From CAIYZT01 sp947461435 (GTDB taxonomy: Bacteria; Pseudomonadota; Alphaproteobacteria; Rhodobacterales; Rhodobacteraceae), in assembly GCA_965284435.1 (NCBI GenBank), contig OZ260083.1:2852001-2916000 (forward strand): a DNA stretch of 64,000 nucleotides, given 5' to 3'. Below, one piece after another: positions 34,103 to 42,836 of this stretch. The notes beneath the pieces were generated by a model, which ran no database searches, was not told where the DNA came from, and was given only the letters and a program-made list of their open reading frames with translations. The number at the start of each line of letters is the position of its first letter. The stretch's first letter is position 1. Both the position numbers and the translations under genes were made by a program.

Positions 34103-35590
34103 TCAGCCGTCCAATTCATGCGCGATGTCGCGCGTTTGGGCATATAGCCGTTTCCACAGGGGGTACTGCCGAGTATAGGCGGCCACCGAGTCCGGCAGGA
34201 TACGCCCCGCAGGCGGGTTCCACGTGGCGATATCGGCCGGGCGGACAGCCCCCACAGCCAAGGCCGCCAGAAAGGCATCACCGAAACTGGCACCAAAGGA
34301 TTTTTCCGACAGGATTTGCGGTGCGCCCGACAGATCAGAGGTTGCTTGCAGCCAGACGGCGTTCTTCACCCCGCCGCCAACGGCCATGACCTGATGCGGG
34401 CTTGCCCCCAATTCAGCGTAGGTTTCCAGCACATGCGCGGTGCCAGACGCGATGCCTTCCAACGCCGCCCGATACAGATCGCCGCGCTGATGCGTCAAAT
34501 TCAGGCCAAAGAACGCGCCCTTGGCTTGTGGATCGTGGATTGGGGTGCGCTCTCCGCTGAAATAGGGAAGGCAAAGCAGACCATTGGCCCCTTTCGGGCT
34601 GTCCTGCGCCTCTTGGTACAGATGTGCAAATGCCTGATCTTTGGGAAGGTCGCGGGCGATCTGATCGCGAAACCAATGGGTCAATGTGCCAGATGTCGCC
34701 AGCCCCGCCATCGAGGCATGAGTGCCGGCAAAAAGCCAGGGCGCATACCACAGCCGGGCATCGCGGATGGGACGGTCGACCACCTGAATGATGAAAATGG
34801 TCGAGCCATACATCATCATCATCTGCCCCGGCTGCGCGACGCCTACGGAAACGGCCTCGGCGGCGGCATCGATTGTGCCGCAGATCACCGGCGTGCCTTC
34901 GGCCAAGCCGGTTTGCGCGGCGGCCTGTGCGGTAACATGGCCGGCAATTTCCGTGGACCACATCAGCCGCGGTAGCTTGGCCAGCGGCAGGATGTCTGGG
35001 GCAAGTGCATCACTCCACTCCAGTTTGGTCACATCATACAGCGGAGAGAAACTGGCGGCCGTGTAGTGATCCATCACATATTCGCCAGTCAACTTGAACG
35101 TCAGATAGCTGGTCGAATTCAGGACCATCGCGGTCTGGGCATAAACCTGCGGCTCTTGTTCTTTCAACCACAGAATCTTGGGGCCGACAGATTGCGACGT
35201 CAGGGAGTTGCCGCAGGTGGCCAGAATCCGGTCGGGGCCGATCTGGGCATTCAACGCCTCGATCTGGGCGGAGGCGCGGGTATCTACCCCATAAAGCACT
35301 GCGTTGCGCAGGGGGCGGCCGGCGGCATCGACGGGCAGCATACAGGGACCGATGGCAGAGGTGGCAATGGCCGCAATCTCTTGAGGTTTTACTTGAGCTT
35401 CGGCGATCAGTGCTTTGGTAATAAATACAAAATCGTCCCACCAATCCTCATCGGCGCGATGTTCGGCCCAGCCGGGACGCGGCACAAGCATCTTGTGCGC
35501 GCGGGCCGCCTGTGCCCGGATGGTGCCGCTTTGATCGACGAGAACCCCCTTGGATTCGAAGGTGCCGATGTCGATTCCCAAAAACAGCAT
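34103..35590 (-). CDS. FGGY-family carbohydrate kinase, xylulokinase-like
   Basis: 495 residues. FGGY features: GIDIGTFESKGVLVD (phosphate 1), PGWAEHRADEDWWDD, GTIDAAAEAVSVG (sugar/phosphate site) and the C-terminal MAVGGGVKNAVWLQATSDL. It phosphorylates a keto-sugar or sugar acid in the cytoplasm. The XylB group is the closest by motif, but FGGY substrate choice is not readable from motifs alone. It is two bases after the creatininase gene's start region and one base from M42. Confidence 0.82.
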   Translation of the reverse strand: MLFLGIDIGTFESKGVLVDQSGTIRAQAARAHKMLVPRPGWAEHRADEDWWDDFVFITKALIAEAQVKPQEIAAIATSAIGPCMLPVDAAGRPLRNAVLYGVDTRASAQIEALNAQIGPDRILATCGNSLTSQSVGPKILWLKEQEPQVYAQTAMVLNSTSYLTFKLTGEYVMDHYTAASFSPLYDVTKLEWSDALAPDILPLAKLPRLMWSTEIAGHVTAQAAAQTGLAEGTPVICGTIDAAAEAVSVGVAQPGQMMMMYGSTIFIIQVVDRPIRDARLWYAPWLFAGTHASMAGLATSGTLTHWFRDQIARDLPKDQAFAHLYQEAQDSPKGANGLLCLPYFSGERTPIHDPQAKGAFFGLNLTHQRGDLYRAALEGIASGTAHVLETYAELGASPHQVMAVGGGVKNAVWLQATSDLSGAPQILSEKSFGASFGDAFLAALAVGAVRPADIATWNPPAGRILPDSVAAYTRQYPLWKRLYAQTRDIAHELDG

Positions 35591-35591
35591 T

Positions 35592-36677
35592 TCAGCCCCT
35601 TTCCAGCCGCATGCCGGCCGGGATGAGCCCCAAAGCGGTGTGCATCAGTTTGACCAGACCCGCCACATCCCGCAGGTCGCAGCATTCCACTGCGGTATGC
35701 GAGTGGCGCATGGGAAAGCCGATATCGATCGCGGCAACCCCTTCGCCCACCAGTTGGACGTAGGAAAGATCGGTCAAAACCCCGACCTGAGCCGAGCGTT
35801 GCAGCGGCAGATGTGCGGTATCTGCGGCCGTTTCGAACAAAGCGACCATGGCCGGATGGGGCAGGACGCCGTTCAAGGTGCCCCGTCCGTGAAAGGAATA
35901 CAGGCTGATCCCGGGGCCGCCGCCCAGCACCATCTCGCCGCGGTCGGCCATGTCGGGTGTGTCGGTGGCAAGCATGAGATCAATCTGCCAGGCGATATCG
36001 GGCCGTAGGACCTGCGCGACGACTTGCGCGCCGCGCAGATTGAATTCTTCTAGAACGGTCCAGACAAGGTGAACCGTGGGCAAGCCCGCCTGCCCTTTCA
36101 TATCGCGCGCCAAGGCCAAAAGCGCCGCACAGCCGGCCCTGTCATCCACCGAGGTTCCGGCGATGCGGTGGCCAGCCAGATCAATCACTTGCGGGCGATA
36201 CGTGACGGGCGCGCCGATCTTGATTCCCGCCGCTTCAACCGCTGCTTTCGATCCGTGGCCCGTATCAATGCGAACCTCGGGGGCGGTGATGACTTTGTAT
36301 TTTTCGTCCGGTGTGGTGGCGTGGTGCGCCTTGACCATGATGATCCCGGGCACAAATCCCTGGGCTGTACCGATCAGCACAGATTGCGCGGCCATGGCGC
36401 GTTCGGACACGCCGCCCATCCGCTCCACGCGGATCAGGCCATCGGCCTCGATCTTGCGAACGATAAAACCCAGCTGGTCCATATGGGTGAAAATCATGAC
36501 CGAAGGTTTGGCGGGATCCCCCTGAAGGGTGGCGATCAGATTGCCCAGACGGTCCGTTCGGCTGACGATCCCCTCATGCGTCAGGGCCGAGCGCAGCCAA
36601 GCCGCAACCGGTTCTTCGTATCCCGAAAGGCCGGGAATCATCATCAAGTCTGTCACATCCTTGCGCAACTGATCCAT
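35592..36677 (-). CDS. M42-family metallopeptidase-like protein (SgcX/FrvX-like)
   Basis: 361 residues from ATG 36677, whose T/A bases overlap the BtpA stop (TGATG). The two-metal ligands of family M42 are present: THMDQLGF (His, Asp), TSVDDRAGC (bridging Asp), VLEEFN (catalytic and metal Glu), ATDTPD and RHSHTAVE. Relatives named SgcX and FrvX sit in sugar operons of enterobacteria, where their role is not settled (peptidase or glycosidase). It is co-transcribed with BtpA. Confidence 0.85.
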   Translation of the reverse strand: MDQLRKDVTDLMMIPGLSGYEEPVAAWLRSALTHEGIVSRTDRLGNLIATLQGDPAKPSVMIFTHMDQLGFIVRKIEADGLIRVERMGGVSERAMAAQSVLIGTAQGFVPGIIMVKAHHATTPDEKYKVITAPEVRIDTGHGSKAAVEAAGIKIGAPVTYRPQVIDLAGHRIAGTSVDDRAGCAALLALARDMKGQAGLPTVHLVWTVLEEFNLRGAQVVAQVLRPDIAWQIDLMLATDTPDMADRGEMVLGGGPGISLYSFHGRGTLNGVLPHPAMVALFETAADTAHLPLQRSAQVGVLTDLSYVQLVGEGVAAIDIGFPMRHSHTAVECCDLRDVAGLVKLMHTALGLIPAGMRLERG

Positions 36678-37489
36678 CACCGACCGCCTCTGGCTGCGCG
36701 GGCAAGCGCCATGAAATCATCGGCGCGCGCGGGGTCGATGGCATTCCAGGTGTGACCGTCAACCTTCAGCGCCGACCCGACGACGCAACCATCGGCCACC
36801 CGCAGGACATCGGCGATCGTGGCGTGCTTGACGCCCGTGTTGGCCAGCACAGGCGTGCTGGGCAGGGCTTTTTTCACAGATTCCAGATCGGTCATCGCAG
36901 CGGCTTCGCCTGTGATCTGCCCCGAGACGAGAACGGCATCGGGAACCGAGGAAAACACCGCAGATCGGGCACGGTCTGGCAAGGGTCGGCGGTCAAGGCT
37001 GTCGGCGAATTCAGCGCTGACGTTATAAAGCATGGCAAGATCGCCGCGCCCCAGCCGCTGACGATACCGCAGGGCCGCGCCGGCATCGGGCGTCCACGGG
37101 CCCATGTCGCTGGCGTAGGTCCCTGTAAAGATCTCGCGGACGAACTGCGCGCCCGTGGCCGCGGCAAGGGCGACCGACGACATCGGATCCCACAGGACAT
37201 TGACACCAAAGGGCACGGTAATTTCTGATCGCAATTGGCCAATCACAAAAGCCATGGTGGCCGTCGAGGCGATGTCGACCTTGAATTCGTAAGGCCGGTC
37301 ATTTTCATTGCCGAACATCACGGCATCAAACCCTGCCTTTTGCAGCGCGATCAGATCTGCACGTGCGCCTGCCAGAAGGCCAGCCAACCCGGCGCTGGCA
37401 TCATGCAACGGCGCGCCGGGCAAGGCGCCCAGATGCACCATGCCAATCACCGGTTTGCCCCCACCAAACACCGTTTGAAAATTTCCCAT
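36677..37489 (-). CDS. BtpA/SgcQ-family TIM-barrel protein
   Basis: 270 residues. The family opening VIGMVHLGALPGAPLHDAS and the segments FGNENDRPYEFKVDIASTA, PFGVNVLWDPMSSVALAAA and the ending GCVVGSALKVDGHTWNAID identify BtpA (PF03437). Cyanobacterial BtpA stabilises photosystem I; the enterobacterial paralogue SgcQ lies in a sugar operon next to SgcX. Here too it is next to the SgcX-like M42 gene. The reaction is unknown. It is first in its operon, behind operator copy 3. Confidence 0.85.
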   Translation of the reverse strand: MGNFQTVFGGGKPVIGMVHLGALPGAPLHDASAGLAGLLAGARADLIALQKAGFDAVMFGNENDRPYEFKVDIASTATMAFVIGQLRSEITVPFGVNVLWDPMSSVALAAATGAQFVREIFTGTYASDMGPWTPDAGAALRYRQRLGRGDLAMLYNVSAEFADSLDRRPLPDRARSAVFSSVPDAVLVSGQITGEAAAMTDLESVKKALPSTPVLANTGVKHATIADVLRVADGCVVGSALKVDGHTWNAIDPARADDFMALARAARGGR

Positions 37490-37523
37490 TCCTGCCCCTA
37501 CCCGCTTTGCCTTGTCGGTGAAT

Positions 37524-37539
37524 CATACTAGCATGTTAG
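37524..37539 (-). promoter_or_regulatory. Regulon operator, copy 3 (CTAACATGCTAGTATG)
   Basis: The minus-strand reading is CTAACATGCTAG (37539-37528) then TATG. It lies between the divergent starts of the BtpA operon (37489) and the aldo/keto reductase (37563), so it can control both directions. One core base pair departs from the perfect palindrome. Confidence 0.8.
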
Positions 37540-37562
37540 CGGTGGAGTCAGAGGGATTGCAA

Positions 37563-38600
37563 ATGAAGACACGCGTTTGGGACCGGGGCGGAAAAGGGGC
37601 TTTGCGCTTTACCGAGCTAGGCTTTGGTACGGCGCCCATCGGCAATCTGTACCGCACCGTCACCGAGGCCGACGCCCGCGCTGTTTTGGACGCGGCGTGG
37701 GATGCGGGGGTTCGCAATTTTGATACGGCCCCGCTGTATGGTCTTGGCTTGTCGGAAACGCGGTTGAACCCCTTTTTGCGGGGCAAAAGCCGCGACGATT
37801 ATATCGTGGCCACAAAAATTGGCCGTCTGATGCGCGCCACGCGCCAAGGTGAGACGCGGATCGCCATCGGAAAGTTCTTTGACGTTCCTTCGCGGGTAGA
37901 AGTGTATGACTATTCCTATGATGGGGTGATGCGATCGCTGGAATTCAGTCTGGAACGTCTGGGTCTGGACCGGGTTGATGTGCTTTATGCCCATGATCTG
38001 GATGTTTTCACCCATGGCAGCCAAGGGGCGATGGAGGCCCGGTTGGCCGAATTCATGCAAGGCGGATACAAGGCTTTGGTTTCGCTGCGCGATCAGGGCG
38101 TGATCCGCGCCTTTGGCGCAGGGCTGAACGAATGGCAACCCTGCCAGTGGCTGACCGAACGGGGCGATTTCGATCTGTTCCTGCTGGCGGGGAGGTATAC
38201 CTTGTTGGAGCAAGAGGCGCTGGCGAGTTTTCTGCCGCTGGCCCAAAGCCGCGGGATCGGAATCGTGCTGGGAGGGCCTTACAATTCGGGCGTCTTGGCC
38301 ATGTCCGCAACCGATCGGGCCGCAGGCAAGGCCTTTTACAACTATGATCCGGCACCAGAGTGGGTCTTGGCCCGCGTGGCGCGGATTGAAGCGATTTGCA
38401 CTGCGCATGGTGTGCGAATGGTGGACGCGGCGTTTCAGTTTCCTTTGCAGCATCCTGCGGTCGTCACCGTGATCCCGGGCGGGCAAACGGTGGGCGAAGT
38501 TCAGGCCAATGCCCGTGCCGCGGCGGCCATCATCCCGCGCGATCTGTGGGCAGAATTGCAGGCTGAGGGGCTGATCCGGGAAGATGCGCCCCTCGGGTAA
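37563..38600 (+). CDS. Aldo/keto reductase, L-fucose/D-threo-aldose dehydrogenase-like
   Basis: 345 residues from ATG 37563, with GAGGG before it; an upstream TTG start would run through operator copy 3. AKR tetrad residues are visible: Asp and Tyr in FDTAPLYG, Lys in VATKIG and His in YAHDLD. The opening LGFGTAPIGNLYRTV and the late VTVIPGGQTVGEVQAN are typical of the D-threo-aldose/L-fucose dehydrogenase group, which oxidise an aldose to its lactone with NAD(P). This would be the first oxidation of the imported sugar. Confidence 0.83.
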   Translation: MKTRVWDRGGKGALRFTELGFGTAPIGNLYRTVTEADARAVLDAAWDAGVRNFDTAPLYGLGLSETRLNPFLRGKSRDDYIVATKIGRLMRATRQGETRIAIGKFFDVPSRVEVYDYSYDGVMRSLEFSLERLGLDRVDVLYAHDLDVFTHGSQGAMEARLAEFMQGGYKALVSLRDQGVIRAFGAGLNEWQPCQWLTERGDFDLFLLAGRYTLLEQEALASFLPLAQSRGIGIVLGGPYNSGVLAMSATDRAAGKAFYNYDPAPEWVLARVARIEAICTAHGVRMVDAAFQFPLQHPAVVTVIPGGQTVGEVQANARAAAAIIPRDLWAELQAEGLIREDAPLG

Positions 38601-38650
38601 CCCCGGGGCGCGCTGACACATTCGCTTAAGACCAAAAGTCGGCCCGATTG

Positions 38651-39619
38651 CTATTTGCCGTAAAGCGCGCCAGCCACGATCCGCACCGAGGTGGCGGCAT
38701 CTTGGCGGTTGATGGCGCTTTCAAGATCTGTGTTGCGCGACAAGGTTTGCGCAATCGACCACAAGCGCCGAGTCATTTCGATGTTGGTTTTTGACTCTTC
38801 GACCGGATCCAGACCGCCATGATCCGGAAAGGTGTCAAAATAGATCGTTCCGGGCGGACCCTGACGTATCATATCGACAAAAAGTTCGACGGTTTGCACC
38901 GGATGAACCGAGCCGACCATCAACCCATCGTCGCGCTTGCCATAGCCGTCGTTGAGGTGGATCCCCAGAATCCGCGAGCGGCGCGCTGCAAGACGGGCAG
39001 ACCGGGCCGGGATTTCACCGGCAAACAGCAGGTGGCAAAAATCGAGTGTGACCCCGGTGTTGGGGCGGGCGATCTCGTCAAGCGCCAACAGGGTTGTTGC
39101 CAGATCGGGCATCAGGGCAAAGGCCCGCGGCTCGTTCGGTTTGTATTCGATGGACACATCCAGCGCCGTGTTGTGATCGGCCACTTCGGCGATGGCCGAC
39201 ACGGTATCCTCCCACATTCGCGTGTAATCGCCCTGAAAAGAGTAATCGACACCGTCTTGCCCCATCCACAGGGTCATGATTTGACCGCCCATTTCCGCCA
39301 AGGCATCCATGCCGCGCTTGGTCTCATCAATCGCGGCGCGGCGCGTTGCGGGGTCGGGGTTGGTAAAGGCACCGAGGCGAAAACCCGGATGGGTATAGTA
39401 GCGCATGGCCAGACCGTTCAGGCCAATGCCGTGCCGGTCCAGAGCCGCTTTGGCTTGAACCGGGGTAAGGCCGGCCAGATGATCTGGAAAATTCAAATCG
39501 GCATGGGTCATGCCGGGAACCTGCGCCACGCGGGCCAAAAGATCATCCAAACTGGGCTTGCCGGGCAAACCAAGTTTGAAGGCGTTCAGACGCGCGGCAA
39601 AACGCAGATCTTGGGTCAT
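38651..39619 (-). CDS. Sugar phosphate isomerase/epimerase-like TIM barrel
   Basis: 322 residues from ATG 39619 (MTQDLRFAARLNAF), four bases after the regulator stop. The AP-endonuclease-2 fold is shown by THADLNFPDHLAGL, SIEYKPNEPRAF (metal Glu), TLDFCHLLFAGE (metal Asp, His), HLNDGYG and YFDTFPDHG. The family interconverts aldoses and ketoses or epimers. Its place after the GntR gene ties it to the local regulon. Substrate unknown. Confidence 0.8.
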   Translation of the reverse strand: MTQDLRFAARLNAFKLGLPGKPSLDDLLARVAQVPGMTHADLNFPDHLAGLTPVQAKAALDRHGIGLNGLAMRYYTHPGFRLGAFTNPDPATRRAAIDETKRGMDALAEMGGQIMTLWMGQDGVDYSFQGDYTRMWEDTVSAIAEVADHNTALDVSIEYKPNEPRAFALMPDLATTLLALDEIARPNTGVTLDFCHLLFAGEIPARSARLAARRSRILGIHLNDGYGKRDDGLMVGSVHPVQTVELFVDMIRQGPPGTIYFDTFPDHGGLDPVEESKTNIEMTRRLWSIAQTLSRNTDLESAINRQDAATSVRIVAGALYGK

Positions 39620-39623
39620 AAGG

Positions 39624-40358
39624 TCAATCCGGATCAAAAAGGTCAGGTTGGGCGGCCGCAATCGGCTCTAGCAGGGTGATCAGCTGGCCAAGGTGAAGCT
39701 GCGTGGCGGCCCGGGCGCGGGCGGGATCACGTGCTTCAAGGGCGGCCAGAATGGTCTGATGTTCGTCGAGGGTTTGTTCAACCCGGCCGGGCGACGGCAA
39801 AATCAATCGGCGCGCCCGATTGACATGCACCCAAGAGGTATCGGCCAAACTCGACAGCCGTTTGAAACCGGTGAACGACAAGATCAATTCGTGCATGGCC
39901 GCATCGGTTTGATAAAAGCCCGCAAAATCATTGTCCACGATATGGGCGGATTGAACACGCAGATTGCGGCGCAATTCCACAAGTTGCGCCTCGGTGATCG
40001 TCTCGGCCACGCGTTCGACGGCTGCAAGTTCAAGGGCTTGGCGCAAAAAAGCGCCCTCGCGCACCTCTTGCATCGAAAGGCGGGCCACATAGGTGCCCGC
40101 TTGGGGGATCACAGTGACAAGATTGTCCGCTTGCAAGCGGGCCACAGCCTCGGCCACGGGGCTGCGCGAAACGCCCAAAGCAGTGCAGATTTCAGGTTTG
40201 CGTAGGCTGTCGCCCGGACCATAGGACAACGACAGGATCGCTTCTTTCAAGGACCCGTAAACCCGCTGAGCCAAGGATCCAGTAAAAGCAGAAAGCGGTT
40301 TCAAACGCTCTTCTGCGGTCAAGGCCTCTTGCAGATGGGCAACTTCTGTTTGTAGCAT
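39624..40358 (-). CDS. GntR-family regulator with FCD domain, likely regulator of the sugar regulon
   Basis: 244 residues. The winged helix lies at about 25-95 (YGSLKEAILSLSYGPGDSL, GVSRSPVAEAVARLQADNLV), and the FCD sensor domain follows with its metal-type residues (Asp and His in TDAAMHELI, HVNRAR, DEHQTILAALE, and a late His in TQLHLGQL). FCD regulators usually bind sugar acids. The ATG is the last three bases of operator copy 4, so the gene is probably autoregulated, and the message may lack a normal leader. Confidence 0.85.
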   Translation of the reverse strand: MLQTEVAHLQEALTAEERLKPLSAFTGSLAQRVYGSLKEAILSLSYGPGDSLRKPEICTALGVSRSPVAEAVARLQADNLVTVIPQAGTYVARLSMQEVREGAFLRQALELAAVERVAETITEAQLVELRRNLRVQSAHIVDNDFAGFYQTDAAMHELILSFTGFKRLSSLADTSWVHVNRARRLILPSPGRVEQTLDEHQTILAALEARDPARARAATQLHLGQLITLLEPIAAAQPDLFDPD

Positions 40359-40371
40359 ACTAACATGTTAG
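40356..40371 (-). promoter_or_regulatory. Regulon operator, copy 4 (CTAACATGTTAGTATG)
   Basis: The core 40360-40371 is the perfect palindrome CTAACATGTTAG; TATG follows on the minus strand and ends as the regulator's start codon. A possible promoter with TTGTGC, 17 bases, then TAACAT places the -10 within the operator. It also faces the altronate-dehydratase-like gene at 40443. Confidence 0.82.
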
Positions 40372-40442
40372 CTATAGGAATGGACTAGCACAAGCGCGGC
40401 GCGTACCTGACGCGCATCCGCCCCTAAGTCAAGGAGAGTGAC

Positions 40443-41960
40443 GTGACGTCCAAGGCCATAAGACTGCACCCCGCCGACAATGTCGTGATCGCCTTGGCGG
40501 ATTTGCCGCAGGGCGCTGTGCCGGATGCCTTGGGTTTTGCCCTGCCCGGACCGGTGCCGCGCGGCCACAAAATGGCAGCCCAAGATCTGACAAAGGGGCA
40601 AAACGTGATCCGCTATGGCCAGATCATTGGGATCGCCAGCACCGAGATCAAGGCCGGCGATCACATCCACAGCCATAATCTGGGCATGGGAGGGCATGAC
40701 CTTGATTATGCCTTTGCTTCGGAACGCAATCCCCAGCCAAAGCCAGAGGCCGGGCGTACGTTTTTGGGATATCATCGGCAGGATGGGCAGGTGGGGACGC
40801 GCAATTACCTTGGCGTTCTGACCAGTGTGAACTGTTCGGGATCGGTCGCGCGCTTTATCGCCGAGGCGGCCGAAAAAGACGGATTTCTGGACGCCTTCCC
40901 GAATGTGGATGGCGTGGTGCCGATCGTGCATGGCACCGGATGCGGCATGTCGGGAAAAGACGAAGGCTATGAAACGCTGTATCGGACATTGCAAGGCTAT
41001 GCCCGCAATCCGAATTTTGCGGGCATCTTGTTGGTGGGTCTGGGCTGCGAAGTCATGCAAGTGCCCGATCTGATCGGCAAAGCGCGACTGCGCGGCGATG
41101 GCAATTTCCGGTACATGACAATTCAGCAATCGGGCGGCACCCGCAAATCCATCGAGCGCGGCATAGAGGCGTTGAAGGAAATGGCGGTTGAGGCGAACAA
41201 GGTCACGCGCCAGCCGGCCGGACTGGAGCATTTGATGGTCGGGATGCAATGCGGCGGATCTGACGGCTATTCGGGCATCACGGCGAACCCGGCGTTGGGC
41301 TATGCCTCGGATCTTTTGGTTGCGCATGGCGGGACCACGATTCTGTCAGAAACCCCTGAAATATATGGGGCCGAACATCTGTTGACGCGCCGCGCAGTGA
41401 GCCCCGAGGTGGGCGAAAAGATCGTGGAGCGGATCTTGTGGTGGGAAGAGTATACGGCCCGCTGGGGCGGCGAGATGGACAATAATCCATCGCCCGGGAA
41501 CAAGAAGGGCGGATTGACCACCATTCTGGAGAAGTCCTTGGGCGCAGTGGCAAAGGGTGGCACGGCCCCCTTGACGCAGGTCTATAAGTTCGCGGAACCC
41601 GTTACGGAGACGGGATTTGTCTATATGGATACCCCCGGTTACGATCCTTGTTCTGTGACCGGACAAATTGCGGGCGGTGCCAATCTGATCGTATTCACCA
41701 CGGGGCGCGGTTCGGTTTCCGGTTTCAAGCCCACCCCGTGCATCAAGTTGGCGACAAATTCCGAAATGTACGGCCGCATGGCAGAAGACATGGATATCAA
41801 CTGCGGGGATATCGTGACCGAGGGTGTCAGCATCGAAGACAAGGGCCGCGAGATCTTCGAGGAATTTCTGCGTGTTGCCTCTGGAGCACAGACAAAATCC
41901 GAAGCTTTGGGCTTTGGCGGAGCGGAATTTGTGCCTTGGGCCATGGGCGCCGTGATGTAG
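40443..41960 (+). CDS. Altronate/galactarate dehydratase family protein (UxaA-like)
   Basis: 505 residues from GTG 40443, which has AAGGAG six bases before it. The N-terminal SAF domain (RGHKMAAQDLTKGQNVIRYG, IKAGDHIHSHNL) is followed by the catalytic part with GTRNYLGVLTSVNCSG, HGTGCGMSG, GLGCEVMQ and GMQCGGSDGYSGITANP. UxaA-type enzymes remove water from sugar acids to give 2-keto-3-deoxy acids. It would act after the aldo/keto reductase and a lactonase. It abuts the convergent soeC end directly. Confidence 0.85.
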   Translation: MTSKAIRLHPADNVVIALADLPQGAVPDALGFALPGPVPRGHKMAAQDLTKGQNVIRYGQIIGIASTEIKAGDHIHSHNLGMGGHDLDYAFASERNPQPKPEAGRTFLGYHRQDGQVGTRNYLGVLTSVNCSGSVARFIAEAAEKDGFLDAFPNVDGVVPIVHGTGCGMSGKDEGYETLYRTLQGYARNPNFAGILLVGLGCEVMQVPDLIGKARLRGDGNFRYMTIQQSGGTRKSIERGIEALKEMAVEANKVTRQPAGLEHLMVGMQCGGSDGYSGITANPALGYASDLLVAHGGTTILSETPEIYGAEHLLTRRAVSPEVGEKIVERILWWEEYTARWGGEMDNNPSPGNKKGGLTTILEKSLGAVAKGGTAPLTQVYKFAEPVTETGFVYMDTPGYDPCSVTGQIAGGANLIVFTTGRGSVSGFKPTPCIKLATNSEMYGRMAEDMDINCGDIVTEGVSIEDKGREIFEEFLRVASGAQTKSEALGFGGAEFVPWAMGAVM

Positions 41961-42836
41961 TTATCGCGCGCCATAGTACAGGCCAACCACATGTTCGGCC
42001 TGTGCGAAAAACAACCAGCGCGACGTGATGGCACCCAAAAGATGCAGCGCGGCTGCGCACAGCAGCGCGGTGGGGCCGCCCGGCGCAAGGACCAAAAGCA
42101 TCAGGGGCAAAACGACCGCGAAAAGCAGGGTGATGATGCGCAGCTTTTGGGCATGTTTGCGCCCGACGACATGGATCATTTCGCGCATCAAATAATTGGG
42201 GCTGGTGTGAGGCTGTTCAAACACTCGAACCGTTCCAATGGACCCAAGGCCTGTTGCGGTTCCGATGCTCGCCCCGAGCTGAGCAAAACGCCCATCGCCG
42301 ATCCGCCACACCAGCGCCTGCACCACGGCCAGCGCAGCCAAGGCCACAAGAGCCACCGGCTTTTGCCCGGCAAGAATGGCCCCCCCAGCCAAGGCAAAGC
42401 TTTGAAACATCACCGGGGTGATCCAAGTGTTCCAGCGCGGGACTGTCTTGAGCTGGGCATAAATCATCGACGTGGTGAAAATCGTTGCGGCACACAGGAT
42501 TGCGCCCACCAGACCCCAAAAGGGGGGCCAGTCGAAGCCCAACCATTGGGACAGTGCGACCGGCGCAAGCCACAGCAAGGTTGCGACGGCGGCCACAGCC
42601 TCGCGGCTGAGCCAACTGGATCGCCATTGGCTGAAGGCGAGTAGTGCGCGCTGCGGATTGCCAAGGTGGAAGGTCGACAGCAAAAGCCCGCCCACGGCCA
42701 AAGCATAGCCGGCCGCCCAAAAGAAAAAGGCGTGCAAGCCGTGCACCTCAACAAGCCCTGCCGACAGAAACGCCAGAAGGCCAAAGCCGAGGCCGGAAAG
42801 GGTCGTGAACAAGATTACGGAAGGCGCAGGATTCAT
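41961..42836 (-). CDS. soeC: Membrane anchor subunit of sulfite dehydrogenase (DmsC family)
   Basis: 291 residues with eight or nine hydrophobic segments and the DmsC-family opening PSVILFTTLSGLGFGLLAFL. WLAPVALSQWLGFD and LHLLGAITSRWLFFAQAEHV are typical. It would pass electrons from SoeB to quinone in the inner membrane. It overlaps soeB by 4 bases. A DMSO-reductase anchor is an alternative, but the taurine-operon setting favours SoeC. Confidence 0.78.
   Translation of the reverse strand: MNPAPSVILFTTLSGLGFGLLAFLSAGLVEVHGLHAFFFWAAGYALAVGGLLLSTFHLGNPQRALLAFSQWRSSWLSREAVAAVATLLWLAPVALSQWLGFDWPPFWGLVGAILCAATIFTTSMIYAQLKTVPRWNTWITPVMFQSFALAGGAILAGQKPVALVALAALAVVQALVWRIGDGRFAQLGASIGTATGLGSIGTVRVFEQPHTSPNYLMREMIHVVGRKHAQKLRIITLLFAVVLPLMLLVLAPGGPTALLCAAALHLLGAITSRWLFFAQAEHVVGLYYGAR

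Noticed and set aside
38586..38611. G+C-rich hairpin at the end of the aldo/keto reductase gene
   Set aside because: It overlaps the stop codon and has no T-run; it could be a bidirectional stop between convergent genes but support is weak.
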